Shown here piece after piece: positions 1 through 9,231 of a DNA stretch of 64,000 bases. The notes beneath the pieces were generated by a model. The model made no database searches. It was not told where the DNA came from and saw only the letters and a program-made list of their open reading frames with translations. A program made the position numbers and the translations under genes. Numbering within the stretch: the stretch's first letter is position 1; the number at the start of each line of letters is the position of its first letter. The DNA is from Alphaproteobacteria bacterium (GTDB lineage: Bacteria; Pseudomonadota; Alphaproteobacteria; Sphingomonadales; Sphingomonadaceae): positions 310,001-374,000 of the forward strand of contig JAUHYZ010000001.1 in NCBI GenBank assembly GCA_030426245.1, written 5' to 3'.

Positions 1-1
1 C

Positions 2-3001
2 CCGCGCAATGGCGTGCGTACGCTGACACTGGTCGACACGCGACGCCACGTACCATCCACTACGGGCGGCGGCGTCGATATGAACCTTATTCCCTCGATC
101 CTCGTGCAGAGTGTCGAAACGGTGACGGGTGGTGCTTCGGCTGCATATGGTACCGACGCTCTTGTAGGCGTCGTCAACATCATCCTCGATAAGCAGTTGC
201 AGGGTATCAAGGCGCAGATCGACTACGGGGAAACGTTCCGTAGCGACGGCACCAATTTCCACGCCGCTTTGGCCTACGGCACCGAGTTTGCCGATGGCCG
301 TGGTCATTTCATCATTGGTGGCGAATACCAGGATTCGGGCGAAGTCGGTGACTGCGTCTATGTCCGTGAATGGTGCGCCCGCTCACCGGATACGTTCCTG
401 AACGAACAATACAATCAGCCGGGTACGACTCATTTTGGCGAACCGCACTACATTCGCGGCAATGATGGCGCCTATACGAACTACAGCCTGACCGGCGTTC
501 TCCGCGGAACCACTGCTGGCCGTGTCAACGACACGCAATTGCGCAATATCACCTTCACCGAAGACGGATCGCGCGCGCTGGATTTCGATCCAGGTGAATA
601 CACTCAGGGGATTGGCTTCTTCACCCGCCAGGGCGGTACTTGTACGCTTGATTGTTCACTCTGGTCCGAAGTCCAGCTGAAGCCGGAAGTTGAGCGTTCC
701 TCGATTTTCGCGCATGCAGACTACGAATTCTCGTCCAGTCTCAAGGCGACCTTCGAAGCATCCTATGCGACACGTAAGTCGAGTGTGAAGGGGCTTTCGC
801 TCGGGCCGTCTTCCGGACACCCGATCCGCGCAGACAATGCGTATCTTGCCGATGTGGTGATCTTCGATCGTTCAACCGGGCAAGATATTCTACTGACCGA
901 CTTCATCGACAGCACGCGTACGGGCGTATTCCCGGGTGGATTTGGTTATGAACCTGGAGTCGGCGGATCCAGCGCGACACAAACGAATACCTCGCAAGCG
1001 CCAGGTGTCGACAATCTGCCGCTCTTCATCGGCAAGCACATGCATGATGCCATCGGTGCTCGCAACAATACCAAGACCGATCTGGAAACCTATCGGATCT
1101 TGGCCGGACTGGAAGGCGAGTTCGAATTCTTCGGAAATAACTGGAACTGGGATGCGTACTATCAGTACGGCAAGACCAACCAGAACCTGCAGATCGAAGG
1201 CAATCGCATCAACGAATACTTTGCCGCAGCGATCGACGCTGTTGACGAAGGCATGATGCAAACCATGCAACAGGATATCAACGGCAACTGGATACCTGGC
1301 AGCGGCACACCAAACGGCAATATCATCTGCCGCGGCACTTTGCTGGGCCCAGGCCCCAACCCTGTCGCAACGCCCAATACGTCGCAGCCACCTAGCTGGT
1401 TCCAGCACTGGAATCTGCCTTATGCGGATGGCTGTAAGCCGCTTGCCCTGGTCGGCAACGAATACGATCCTGAAGCAATTGCCTATGTTTACCGCACGGC
1501 GCAGGAAGACTTCGAATACGAACAGCATGTCTTCGCGTTCAACTTGGGCGGCGATCTGTTCGAGGGTTGGGCCGGACCGATCGCATTGGCTGTAGGCGGT
1601 GAATATCGCTTCGAAACAGGCTCTGCAGTGCATGAGACACTGGGTGGCGGCATCCAGTTCCCGGTCGATGCCTTCGGCAACGACTACGGCGGCGATCTGA
1701 AGATCCTTGAAGGCTATGTAGAAGCCAACATCCCGCTGCTGCGCGATATTCCTTTGGTTCAATATCTCGAACTCAATGGCGCATTCCGTCGTACACAGCA
1801 GACGAACACCAGCGGTACGACCGATGAATCGAAGGATCTGGGCTTCAACACCTGGAAGATCTCGGGCGACTGGGAAGTTACCGACTGGCTGCGCTTCCGT
1901 GCAACCCGTTCGCGTGACGTGCGCGCCGCGTCCTTCGTCGATCTGTACTACAATCTGGGCAGCACCGACTTTGGTCCGCCGCAGGGCCGAGTGAACAACC
2001 CTTGGGCTACCGGCGACATTACCGGCGTGGATGACTTTGTGCAGATACTTTATCCGCCGAACTTCGCCTTGAACCCTGAAGTTGGCGACACGTTCACAGC
2101 CGGCGTGGTGTTGCAGCCCGGCGGCCCGCTTGAAGGCCTGCGTGTATCGGTCGACTACTATGACATCCAGATCAAGGATGCGATCGTGGTGCTGACTGCT
2201 CAGGAAACGGTCAATGCCTGCTATGTCGCCGAACTGGCCTGCGATGCTCTGTTCACAGGGCTGAACGGTGGTGGACAAAGTTATGCCGAACTGTCCGATG
2301 CTGAGCGGAACGCTCTTGGCGCACTCGCTCTGCAAAACAGCGGCACGGTTGGGCATGGCATCGACTCGATCCGTCGCGGCAACGCCAATGTCGGCAAGTT
2401 TACGACCAGCGGTGTCGACATCGAAGCGATGTATGTTCTTCCGCTGAGCAATCTTGGTGACACCATGCCCGGGACTGTGACGTTCCGCGGCTTGGCCACG
2501 ATTACCAATGAGATGGTCGTCGATCTACTCGGCACAGGTGCGACGGAAACAGACTATATCAACCAGACGGGTGGTACGGCATTCGGCGGCTTTGCGGCTC
2601 CGCCGGAATATGTCCTCACTGGATACCTGACCTACGATGTGGGTGGTTTCTCGATCACAGGTGACATCAGATACATTCCGGAAGGTATCTACGATATCCG
2701 TCGATGCGATGTCAGCCGTGGCGAGTGCGACGTTTCCGATGTGAACAGCATCAACGACAACTACGTTGAATCGCGGACCTATGTCGGGCTTTCGACTTCA
2801 TACAAATTTGGCCTGTTCGGCTCCAGCGAAGCCGAGGTGTTCCTTTCGATCCGTAACCTGTTCGACAAGGATCCGCCGCCGTCCCCCAGCAACGCCTCCG
2901 GTTCCGGTGGTCCAGTTCTGGGTAACGGTGGCCCAACCAACCCGGTTTATTACGATACTCTCGGCGCTCGGTGGCGCACGGGTATTCGCATGAACTTCTA
3001 A
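2..3001 (+). CDS. TonB-dependent receptor, 5' end cut off by the window
   Basis: Outer-membrane active transporter that takes up a ligand using TonB energy; the substrate cannot be told. The frame is open from base 2, and the first residues lie inside the plug domain, so the signal peptide, TonB box and early plug are missing. The plug signature VETVTGGASAAYGTDALVGV is near residues 37-56 of the visible part. The rest is a long barrel with many aromatic strands, ending in the typical terminal Phe (GIRMNF). Two Cys pairs lie in the early barrel loops. A strong terminator follows. The neighbouring minus-strand hydrolases and dehydrogenase suggest a nutrient uptake role, but that is inference. 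Confidence 0.93.
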   Translation, partial: PRNGVRTLTLVDTRRHVPSTTGGGVDMNLIPSILVQSVETVTGGASAAYGTDALVGVVNIILDKQLQGIKAQIDYGETFRSDGTNFHAALAYGTEFADGRGHFIIGGEYQDSGEVGDCVYVREWCARSPDTFLNEQYNQPGTTHFGEPHYIRGNDGAYTNYSLTGVLRGTTAGRVNDTQLRNITFTEDGSRALDFDPGEYTQGIGFFTRQGGTCTLDCSLWSEVQLKPEVERSSIFAHADYEFSSSLKATFEASYATRKSSVKGLSLGPSSGHPIRADNAYLADVVIFDRSTGQDILLTDFIDSTRTGVFPGGFGYEPGVGGSSATQTNTSQAPGVDNLPLFIGKHMHDAIGARNNTKTDLETYRILAGLEGEFEFFGNNWNWDAYYQYGKTNQNLQIEGNRINEYFAAAIDAVDEGMMQTMQQDINGNWIPGSGTPNGNIICRGTLLGPGPNPVATPNTSQPPSWFQHWNLPYADGCKPLALVGNEYDPEAIAYVYRTAQEDFEYEQHVFAFNLGGDLFEGWAGPIALAVGGEYRFETGSAVHETLGGGIQFPVDAFGNDYGGDLKILEGYVEANIPLLRDIPLVQYLELNGAFRRTQQTNTSGTTDESKDLGFNTWKISGDWEVTDWLRFRATRSRDVRAASFVDLYYNLGSTDFGPPQGRVNNPWATGDITGVDDFVQILYPPNFALNPEVGDTFTAGVVLQPGGPLEGLRVSVDYYDIQIKDAIVVLTAQETVNACYVAELACDALFTGLNGGGQSYAELSDAERNALGALALQNSGTVGHGIDSIRRGNANVGKFTTSGVDIEAMYVLPLSNLGDTMPGTVTFRGLATITNEMVVDLLGTGATETDYINQTGGTAFGGFAAPPEYVLTGYLTYDVGGFSITGDIRYIPEGIYDIRRCDVSRGECDVSDVNSINDNYVESRTYVGLSTSYKFGLFGSSEAEVFLSIRNLFDKDPPPSPSNASGSGGPVLGNGGPTNPVYYDTLGARWRTGIRMNF

Positions 3002-3030
3002 ACTCCCTGCAGGCCCATCCCTGCAGCATC

Positions 3031-3064
3031 GGGCCGCGGCTTACCTCGCCGCGGCCCTTTTTTT
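3031..3064 (+). terminator. Rho-independent terminator of the TonB-dependent receptor
   Basis: A perfect 10-bp stem (GGGCCGCGGC / GCCGCGGCCC) with a 7-base loop is followed directly by seven T. It lies 30 bases after the receptor stop codon. Confidence 0.93.
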
Positions 3065-3178
3065 GCGCCGATGGTGCGTGATTGCGCGAGGCTATGGATG
3101 CACGCAACCGCGTTGCATTCCGGGAATGGTCTGGTTCAGACTGGCAGAGCGCCGGCCGCGGCGGTGGCTATCGCTGGG

Positions 3179-4333
3179 CTACAGCGCGGCTTCGTAAATC
3201 GCCTGGGCGTCAGCCTCGGTCACCTCGCGCGGGTTGCGCATGAGTAGACGTTGCACTGTGATCGCAGCCGCCGCCATGTGCGGTATAGTGTTGGAACTTA
3301 TACCGAAAGCGGAAAGATGGCGCTCGATTCCGATCGCGGCAGACAGCCGCTCGATCTCTTCGATGCCTTTCAGCGCGTCCGCCTTGGCGTCTCCGCTCCC
3401 GCCTTTGCCCATGGCCGCCGCGATCCGCGCGTAACGCTCCGGCGCAGCTTCCAGATTGAAGCGCAGGACATGTGGCAGCAGCAGCGAGTTGGCTACGCCG
3501 TGGGCGATGTGGAATTCGCCGCCCAGCGGATAGGCGAGGGCGTGGACCGCACCTGTATTGACCGGGCCGAGACATTGGCCGCCCAGATGGCTTGCGCGCA
3601 GCATGCCTTCGCGCGCTTCCATGTCGTCGCCATTTTCGCAGGCCCGCTCGATATAACGGGCGATCAGAGAAATGCCTTCGAGGGCCCAGCCATCGACTGC
3701 GGGGTGGGAGAAGCGGTTGGCATATGCTTCGATGCAATGGGTCAGCGCGTCGATGCCGGTTGCCGCGGTTACGCTGCGCGGCATCGATCGTGTCAGTGCA
3801 GGATCGAGATAGGCGCAGTCGGGCACGATATGCGGGCTGACCACGCCTTTCTTGAGCAGCGCCTCAGTATCCTCGACGATCGCTATCGGTGTCGCTTCGC
3901 TGCCCGTTCCAGCCGTGGTGGGGATGCAGGCAAGCGCTAACGAACGGCCCTGCAGCAGGTCGGTGCCGACGACTTCGGTAAGCGTTTGCCTGCCGTCGCG
4001 GAGCGCCGCAATCAGCTTGGCCAGGTCCATTGCAGTGCCGCCCCCGAAACCGACGACGGCGTCGGCCTTGAAGTCCCGCGCCGCGGCGATGCCGTCATCC
4101 AGCTCGGCGATGGTCGGCTCACCGTCGCCTGTCTCCCAAATCGCGGAGGACAGGCCGGCTGCAGCGAGCGCACTTTCCAGCCCTTCGCACATTGCGCGGA
4201 TCGGCCGGCCCGTGACGATCAGCACGCGTTCGCACCCCATGCCGGCGAGATCGGTGGCGCATTCGGCGGCGACCCCAGCGCCAAGGCGCACGGTCTTGAC
4301 ATTGTGCAGCGTCAGTGTCGCAGGTGTAGTCAT
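3179..4333 (-). CDS. Iron-containing (group III) alcohol dehydrogenase family protein
   Basis: Probable NAD(P)-dependent, metal-dependent alcohol dehydrogenase or maleylacetate-reductase-like enzyme of 384 residues, the usual family length. The nucleotide-binding segment has GFGGGTAMDLAK (96-107) and IPTTAGTGSEAT (138-149). The metal ligands fit the family pattern D195, H199 (DALTHC), H264 (GAVHALAYPLGG) and H278 (HGVANSLLLP). The ATG at 4333 has GGGGAA upstream. It lies 53 bases after the serine hydrolase gene on the same strand and is probably co-transcribed with it. The family is broad, so the substrate (lactaldehyde, butanol, maleylacetate or other) is not assigned. Confidence 0.9.
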   Translation of the reverse strand: MTTPATLTLHNVKTVRLGAGVAAECATDLAGMGCERVLIVTGRPIRAMCEGLESALAAAGLSSAIWETGDGEPTIAELDDGIAAARDFKADAVVGFGGGTAMDLAKLIAALRDGRQTLTEVVGTDLLQGRSLALACIPTTAGTGSEATPIAIVEDTEALLKKGVVSPHIVPDCAYLDPALTRSMPRSVTAATGIDALTHCIEAYANRFSHPAVDGWALEGISLIARYIERACENGDDMEAREGMLRASHLGGQCLGPVNTGAVHALAYPLGGEFHIAHGVANSLLLPHVLRFNLEAAPERYARIAAAMGKGGSGDAKADALKGIEEIERLSAAIGIERHLSAFGISSNTIPHMAAAAITVQRLLMRNPREVTEADAQAIYEAAL

Positions 4334-4386
4334 AAGTCGTTCCCCATTGTTCGGCCGATTTTGCCATGCCTTGTCTGCCTGCAGGT

Positions 4387-5652
4387 TCAGTCTTGCACTG
4401 CCAGGTGGGTGAGCGTGGAGAAGTCGTAGATCAGCTCAACGCCGCCCCGCAGCTGCGTGACGAGGACGGCCACGATGTCTTCCTTCGGGTCAACGTAAAA
4501 ATGTGTCGCACCCGCTCCGGACCAACCGAACTGCCCTTTGGAAAGCGGAAAGCCATATTGCGCAGGGTCGGTAACGACCTCTACTCCCAGGCCATAGCCG
4601 CGCCCGGCAAAGTCGCCCGCCTGCACACCTTCGGGCAGATGGTTTGTCGCCATGAAGTCGACTGTCTTGGGTTGCAGCAGCCGTGTTCCATCGAGTTCGC
4701 CGCGATTCAGCAGCATTTGCGCAAATTGCAGATAGTCGCGGGCATTGGATGACATGCCGCTTCCGCCTAAAATGGTCGAGCCATAGCGCGGCTGGTCGTC
4801 CCAGGGCACAGTCGAGACTTCGCCATTTTCTTCCTTGCGGTAGAGCGTGGCGTAATTGTCTGGCCGTTCGACCGGCTGGCCGAAGAAGGTGTTCGGCATA
4901 TCGAGCGGTTCGAAGATCCGCGTTCGGCAAAATTCGGCAAATGACATGCCGGAGAAATATTCGACTAGGTAGGCCTGCATGTCGTGGGAAAGGCTGTAGA
5001 CCCATTTTTCTCCTGGTTGATAGATAAGTGGGAAGCTGGCCATCCCCTTCGCGAATTCTTCCTGGCTCTTGAGCCGAAGGCCGGTTTCTTCCCAGGTCCG
5101 ATTGATCTGCTCGTCGCCGAAATCGCCATAGGAAAATCCGGCAGTATGCCGGAACACATCCTGGATCGTGATCTTGCGCTTGGGCTTCTCCAGGATCGCT
5201 TCGCCATTCTCGTCGCGCCCGGCAAACACCATGACATCGGCGAATTCGGGAATGTATTGTTCCAGCGGATCGGTCAGCTGGAACTTGCCTTCCTCATACA
5301 GCATCAGCAGCGCAACGCTCGCCACTGGCTTGGTCATGGAAAACATGCGCACCACCGTGTCGCGTTCCATTGGCTGCCGAGTTTCGCGATCGGCCCACCC
5401 ATAGACGTCGACATGCGCGATCTTGCCGTGCCGTGCGATCATCGTGACGACGCCGCCCGTCTTCCCGCTATCGACATAGTCGCGCATCTTGGCATCGAGA
5501 TTTTCCAGCTGGGATGGCGAGAGGCCCACTTCTTCCGGCGTGGCCGTCGGCCGGTCCTTGGCGAGCGCCGGTGCTGTGTGAAGGCCGATTGCCAGTGTGG
5601 CCAATGCCGTGAAACGAGCAGCAATTGCCGCAAATCTAAATGGCGCTCTCAT
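4387..5652 (-). CDS. Exported serine hydrolase, beta-lactamase / class C esterase family
   Basis: Protein of 421 residues with an N-terminal signal peptide (cleavage near ALA-KD, about residue 32) and the penicillin-binding-protein/beta-lactamase fold. The catalytic SxxK motif is S105-M-T-K108, followed by a Tyr-Ser element (WVYSLSHD) and a late Gly-rich strand (WSGAGATHFYVDP) where esterases of this family replace the KTG box. It is therefore more likely an esterase or amidase than a true antibiotic beta-lactamase. The ATG at 5652 is chosen because GGGAGGAAAGAG lies just upstream; a longer reading frame would run into the preceding terminator. It probably forms a unit with the downstream alcohol dehydrogenase gene. 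Confidence 0.87.
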   Translation of the reverse strand: MRAPFRFAAIAARFTALATLAIGLHTAPALAKDRPTATPEEVGLSPSQLENLDAKMRDYVDSGKTGGVVTMIARHGKIAHVDVYGWADRETRQPMERDTVVRMFSMTKPVASVALLMLYEEGKFQLTDPLEQYIPEFADVMVFAGRDENGEAILEKPKRKITIQDVFRHTAGFSYGDFGDEQINRTWEETGLRLKSQEEFAKGMASFPLIYQPGEKWVYSLSHDMQAYLVEYFSGMSFAEFCRTRIFEPLDMPNTFFGQPVERPDNYATLYRKEENGEVSTVPWDDQPRYGSTILGGSGMSSNARDYLQFAQMLLNRGELDGTRLLQPKTVDFMATNHLPEGVQAGDFAGRGYGLGVEVVTDPAQYGFPLSKGQFGWSGAGATHFYVDPKEDIVAVLVTQLRGGVELIYDFSTLTHLAVQD

Positions 5653-5674
5653 CGCTCTTTCCTCCCTGCCAGGC

Positions 5675-5713
5675 AAAAAACGGGCCCGGTGCCCTGTACG
5701 ATACCGGGCCCGT
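5675..5713 (-). terminator. Rho-independent terminator after the alpha/beta hydrolase gene
   Basis: On the minus strand a perfect 11-bp stem (ACGGGCCCGGT paired with its complement, 12-base loop) is followed by TTTTTT. It lies 7 bases after the alpha/beta hydrolase stop and separates that gene from the serine hydrolase gene. Confidence 0.93.
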
Positions 5714-5719
5714 CCCCCC

Positions 5720-6649
5720 TCATTCTTCGGAGTGCTTTCCAATCCAGTCCAGCACGACTTCGTTGAACTCTTCCGGTTGTTCCCAATAGGTGGCATGTCC
5801 AGCTTCATCGACCACATAGGTCTCGGCATTGGGGAACTTCTGCGCGAACAGGCGTTGCATCGCCGGCGGCCCGAACAAGTCGGCGTCACCCGTCAGCAGC
5901 AATACGGGTACTTCCATCTGGCTCATGGTCTCCCAGGTCACCGGATCCCCCCAGGACTGCTCGTTATAGATCCCGTTGGGGGTGGACTGATCGTGCAACT
6001 CGGCCCAGGCTTCGGTGCCCTCCGGGTTGCCCGCCCGGTAATTGGGCCCAAGCTCACGCCATTCATGGGGCGGACCTCCGCTGCCTTCCAGGCCGTTAAG
6101 CTGGAGACGGCTGAACATGTCCTCCCACTCCTTTTCCGCCGGAAGCAGGATGGAGTTGCACAGAGTAAGCGAGTTCAGCCTTTCCTGGTGACTCATGGCG
6201 AATGCCGTCGCGGTGACGCCACCCGCTGCGCATCCGACGAGATGGAATTTTTCCAGCCCGAGCGAATCCACCAGCATCTTCACGTCGCCCGAAGCGCTAC
6301 CCGGATTATCCTCGGGGCCGGGGATGGATTTGTAAGCGCCGCGGCGAGAAAGCGCGATCACCCGGTATCCTGCATTGGCGAAAACCGGTTGCTGATATTT
6401 CCAGATCTGGCTGGACTGTGACCAGGGATGCAGCAGCACGATGACTTCGCCATCACCGCCAGTATCCCAGTACCACAGTTTCACATCGGGAATGTCCGCA
6501 TAGCCTTCAAAGGCTTCCACCTGCTCTGGTACCGGTACCTTTTCCCATACGACAGGAGTTTCCTTGCTTTCATGATGCGCAGCCTGTGCGCCTGTAACGG
6601 TACCACCCAGAAGTGCGGCGATTCCGATGATCTTGACGATTGTTTTCAC
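5720..6649 (-). CDS. Exported alpha/beta hydrolase with a Cys nucleophile elbow
   Basis: Secreted or periplasmic alpha/beta-hydrolase of 309 residues; a signal peptide ends near AQA-AHH (about residue 23). The oxyanion strand is VLLHPW, the nucleophile elbow is LVGCAAGG with Cys140 in place of the usual Ser, the acid is probably in LLTGDADLF and the His in DEAGHATYW. Cys nucleophiles are known in dienelactone hydrolases, but overall this resembles the haloperoxidase/epoxide-hydrolase-like branch. The GTG at 6649 is chosen because GGGAGAG lies at the right distance; an in-frame ATG at 6664 has no Shine-Dalgarno and would place that purine run inside the gene. It has its own terminator. Confidence 0.82.
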   Translation of the reverse strand: MKTIVKIIGIAALLGGTVTGAQAAHHESKETPVVWEKVPVPEQVEAFEGYADIPDVKLWYWDTGGDGEVIVLLHPWSQSSQIWKYQQPVFANAGYRVIALSRRGAYKSIPGPEDNPGSASGDVKMLVDSLGLEKFHLVGCAAGGVTATAFAMSHQERLNSLTLCNSILLPAEKEWEDMFSRLQLNGLEGSGGPPHEWRELGPNYRAGNPEGTEAWAELHDQSTPNGIYNEQSWGDPVTWETMSQMEVPVLLLTGDADLFGPPAMQRLFAQKFPNAETYVVDEAGHATYWEQPEEFNEVVLDWIGKHSEE

Positions 6650-6812
6650 GCTCAACTCTCCCATTCTTTTTTATTGCCAGGCAGCATCGCTGAACGGTGA
6701 CAAGTGTCAACCTTCGAAAAATGCATGCTCTATGACAGCTGCTTTGGATTCGCTCTTATCCGCGTGGTTCGGGGCGTCCTGAGCCGCCGTATTTCGCATG
6801 CGGCCTTGCAGA

Positions 6813-7166
6813 TCAGGATGGTGACCGGGTTTTTCGCAGTGCTTCGGCCAGCAACGCCTTGGCCTTTGTATCCGATGCGATGATGCGATGGACCTCGTCC
6901 GCCAGTTTGCGAAAGCGGTGATCGTTCGCGGCGTCATCCCCGAATTCGTCCGTCAGAAGCGCGCCGATCAGCGCACGTGCGAGTTCGTCTTCGGTCAAAT
7001 CCCCAGATCGGGTCAGGGCTTCGATACGTTCTGCGGCCGATTTGCGTTGCTGAGCCGAGGAATGCGAGGCGCGCGCTCCGCGGCGGGAACGATCGGCCTT
7101 GGTCATTTGCTGCAATTGTTGCCGCAGCAGCATCAGTGCTTGGTCGACATTGGAAATGCGGGTCAT
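6813..7166 (-). CDS. Uncharacterised protein at the end of the flagellar operon
   Basis: A 117-residue charged, mostly helical protein with no signal peptide or membrane segment; no family is recognised. It has a basic stretch (about residues 23-40) followed by an acidic helical region. It is the last gene of the flagellar operon, 10 bases after the TPR gene. The ATG at 7166 is chosen because a longer frame would overlap that gene; GAGAG lies upstream. Flagellar relevance rests on position only; a chaperone or regulator is possible. Confidence 0.6.
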   Translation of the reverse strand: MTRISNVDQALMLLRQQLQQMTKADRSRRGARASHSSAQQRKSAAERIEALTRSGDLTEDELARALIGALLTDEFGDDAANDHRFRKLADEVHRIIASDTKAKALLAEALRKTRSPS

Positions 7167-7176
7167 GGCCGGGCTC

Positions 7177-7749
7177 TCAATTGTCGCCTGCAGTGCGGTT
7201 GAACTGGCCCAGGAGAATGGACGTTGCCGATTTATCCTGTGTGCTTTCGCCATGAGCGGAGCCATTCGTCTGGCCGGTTGCCGCATTTTCGCAGGCTGCA
7301 ATCAGCATGCGAATGTCCTGGTTGAGCGGCTCGTTTTCGGAGTTGGCCGCGATACCCGCCTCGAGCCGCTCGACCGCCCGGTCGAACTCGTCACGCACCA
7401 GATGGGTCAGCCCTTCTGCAAACCGGCGCAGATAGGCATCTTCCGTCAGGCGCAACAGCGGCCCCCATGTGGAGAGTGCCTGATCCACTTCGCCCGAAGT
7501 CAGTTCGAAGAAGCCGAGCTGGTAACGGGCGAGATGAAAGTCCGGCGCCAGATCGACAGCGCGGGAAAGCGCGGTATGCGCCGGCAGCGGCTGTTGCCGT
7601 CCGGCCAGGATTGAGCCGCGCATGAAATGCAGCCTTGGATCCTCCGGAAACCGTTGAAGCGCGGAATCGACCGCGGCGAGGTCGTCCTCTTCTTCCCGCT
7701 CGACCGCTTTCAGAAGTGCGGCCATTTCGCCGTCGCTGCACAGTTCCAT
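7177..7749 (-). CDS. TPR-like protein in the flagellar operon
   Basis: A 190-residue soluble protein with tetratricopeptide-like helical repeats (about residues 18-145, e.g. DLAPDFHLARYQLGFFELTS) and a polar low-complexity tail. Such proteins usually act as protein-interaction scaffolds or chaperones. It starts 13 bases after fliA, with AGGAGAG before the ATG at 7749, so it is probably translated from the flagellar mRNA. The exact function is unknown. Confidence 0.7.
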   Translation of the reverse strand: MELCSDGEMAALLKAVEREEEDDLAAVDSALQRFPEDPRLHFMRGSILAGRQQPLPAHTALSRAVDLAPDFHLARYQLGFFELTSGEVDQALSTWGPLLRLTEDAYLRRFAEGLTHLVRDEFDRAVERLEAGIAANSENEPLNQDIRMLIAACENAATGQTNGSAHGESTQDKSATSILLGQFNRTAGDN

Positions 7750-7762
7750 TTCGTTCGCTCTC

Positions 7763-8518
7763 CTAGATGTGTTTGGCGAGCAGGCCTCGCAATCGGTTTA
7801 GGGCTGCCCGATGGATTTGGGAAACGCGCCCTTTGGTTACGCCGAGCAGCCCTGCAATATGCTGGAAGCTGACGCCGTGGCGATAATGCTGGCGCATGAC
7901 GAAGGCCTCGCGCTCGGGCAGCCCGTCGATCAGTTCATGCACGCGGCACAAGAGCCCATTCCAGGCCAAGTTCTCGTAAGCCGAGGGCGCGGGATCCGGC
8001 ACTTCCTCGATCGCGCCCGGCTCGACCGTTTCGGCGAGCAGGCCAATGGCAATGGTTGCAGACAGGCTGGACAATGCGGCCAGGGGATCCTCATCGGTAT
8101 TTTCCAGGCCCTCCTGAAGGGAGCGGAGCCTTTCGCGTTCCTGGCGGAGGCGATAGCTCGATTGCGCGGCGGCTTCGCTCGTTCGCGAAAGACCGTCGCT
8201 GATATGCCCCTGGATACGGATACGGGCGTATGCTTCGAAGGGAACGCCGCGCGACGGATCAAAGCGTTCGATTGCATGGATCAGCCCTTCATAGGCCAGC
8301 TGCTGCACATCGGCCCTATCGAAGTTTCCTGCGCGGCGCTTGGCAAATTGTCCGGCTGCCAGCCTCTCGGCAAAGCGACGATAATGGTCGAAGAGGCTCT
8401 GCCGCGCAGCGATGCAGCCAAGATCCCGATGCCGCCGCCACAAGGCCGCCTCGACGCGTTCGGGGCGGAACAGGATATCCGCGCCACTGGGCTGGCCGCC
8501 TGTTCCCGTCCCGCTCAT
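7763..8518 (-). CDS. fliA: Sigma-28-type flagellar sigma factor FliA
   Basis: RNA polymerase sigma factor for late flagellar genes, 251 residues. Sigma region 2 is clear (YEGLIHAIERFDPSRGVPFE, then RIRIQGHISDGL) and region 4 is a helix-turn-helix (QHIAGLLGVTKGRVSQIHRA); region 3 is weakly conserved. The ATG at 8518 overlaps the fliP stop as ATGA. Unusually it sits at the downstream end of the structural gene block, and no FlgM anti-sigma factor is encoded nearby. Confidence 0.88.
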   Translation of the reverse strand: MSGTGTGGQPSGADILFRPERVEAALWRRHRDLGCIAARQSLFDHYRRFAERLAAGQFAKRRAGNFDRADVQQLAYEGLIHAIERFDPSRGVPFEAYARIRIQGHISDGLSRTSEAAAQSSYRLRQERERLRSLQEGLENTDEDPLAALSSLSATIAIGLLAETVEPGAIEEVPDPAPSAYENLAWNGLLCRVHELIDGLPEREAFVMRQHYRHGVSFQHIAGLLGVTKGRVSQIHRAALNRLRGLLAKHI

Positions 8519-9231
8519 GCAAAACTGCCAAGCAACCCTTCCATCACCAGGCTCCATCCATCGATCAGCACGAACATCAGAACCTTTATGGGGAGCGATA
8601 TGGTCGCGGGCGGAACCATCATCATGCCCAGTGAGAGCAGGATACTCGCCACCACGAGATCGATCAGAAGGAAGGGCAGCAGGATCACGAAGCCGATCGT
8701 GAATGCGACACGCAGCTCATTGAGCATGAAGGCCGGGGTCAGTTTGAACAGCTCCACTTCATCAGGCGTTTCGGGCAGCGGGGCATTCGATACGCGGTAG
8801 ACCATTTCCAGATCGCTTTCCCGCGTCTGGGCCAGCATGAAATCGCGTAGCGGGACAGTGCCCGATTGCATGACGTCGGTTATCTCGGCTTCGCCCGTCA
8901 CCAGCGGCTGCAAGGCCTGCTGGTTTAGCTGTGACAGGGTGGGCCCCATAACGAACGCGGTCATGAAAAGGGCAAGGCTTGTCAGCACGGCATTGGGCGG
9001 GGTTTGCGGCATGCCGAATGCATGACGGACCATCGCCAGGACCACGACAATCCGGATGAAGCTTGTGGTGCTGATCAAGATGGCCGGGACGATCGCCAGC
9101 AAGGAAAGGATGACCGCTATTCGCACCGCTTCGCTGGTGCTGGCGGATTGCGCGGCGGCGAAGGCAGGGGATGCCTGGAGAGCGAGCCCGCAGATCATCG
9201 CGCGGGATATCCAGCGGGCCGCACGGCTCAC
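8515..9231 (-). CDS. fliP: Flagellar export gate protein FliP
   Basis: Inner-membrane core subunit of the flagellar type III export gate, 238 residues, the usual length. A cleavable signal peptide (to about ASPAFA-AAQ) is followed by four hydrophobic segments. Family motifs include TSFIRIVVVLAMVRHAFG and the C-terminal region LGMMMVPPATISLPIKVLMF. It starts with GTG overlapping the fliO stop (GTGA). FliQ, FliR, FlhA and FlhB, needed to complete the gate, are not in the window. Confidence 0.95.
   Translation of the reverse strand: MSRAARWISRAMICGLALQASPAFAAAQSASTSEAVRIAVILSLLAIVPAILISTTSFIRIVVVLAMVRHAFGMPQTPPNAVLTSLALFMTAFVMGPTLSQLNQQALQPLVTGEAEITDVMQSGTVPLRDFMLAQTRESDLEMVYRVSNAPLPETPDEVELFKLTPAFMLNELRVAFTIGFVILLPFLLIDLVVASILLSLGMMMVPPATISLPIKVLMFVLIDGWSLVMEGLLGSFA

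Noticed and set aside
4387-5889. Longer serine hydrolase starting at 5889
   Set aside because: It would run through the strong terminator of the upstream gene; ATG 5652 has a good ribosome site and a signal peptide directly after it.
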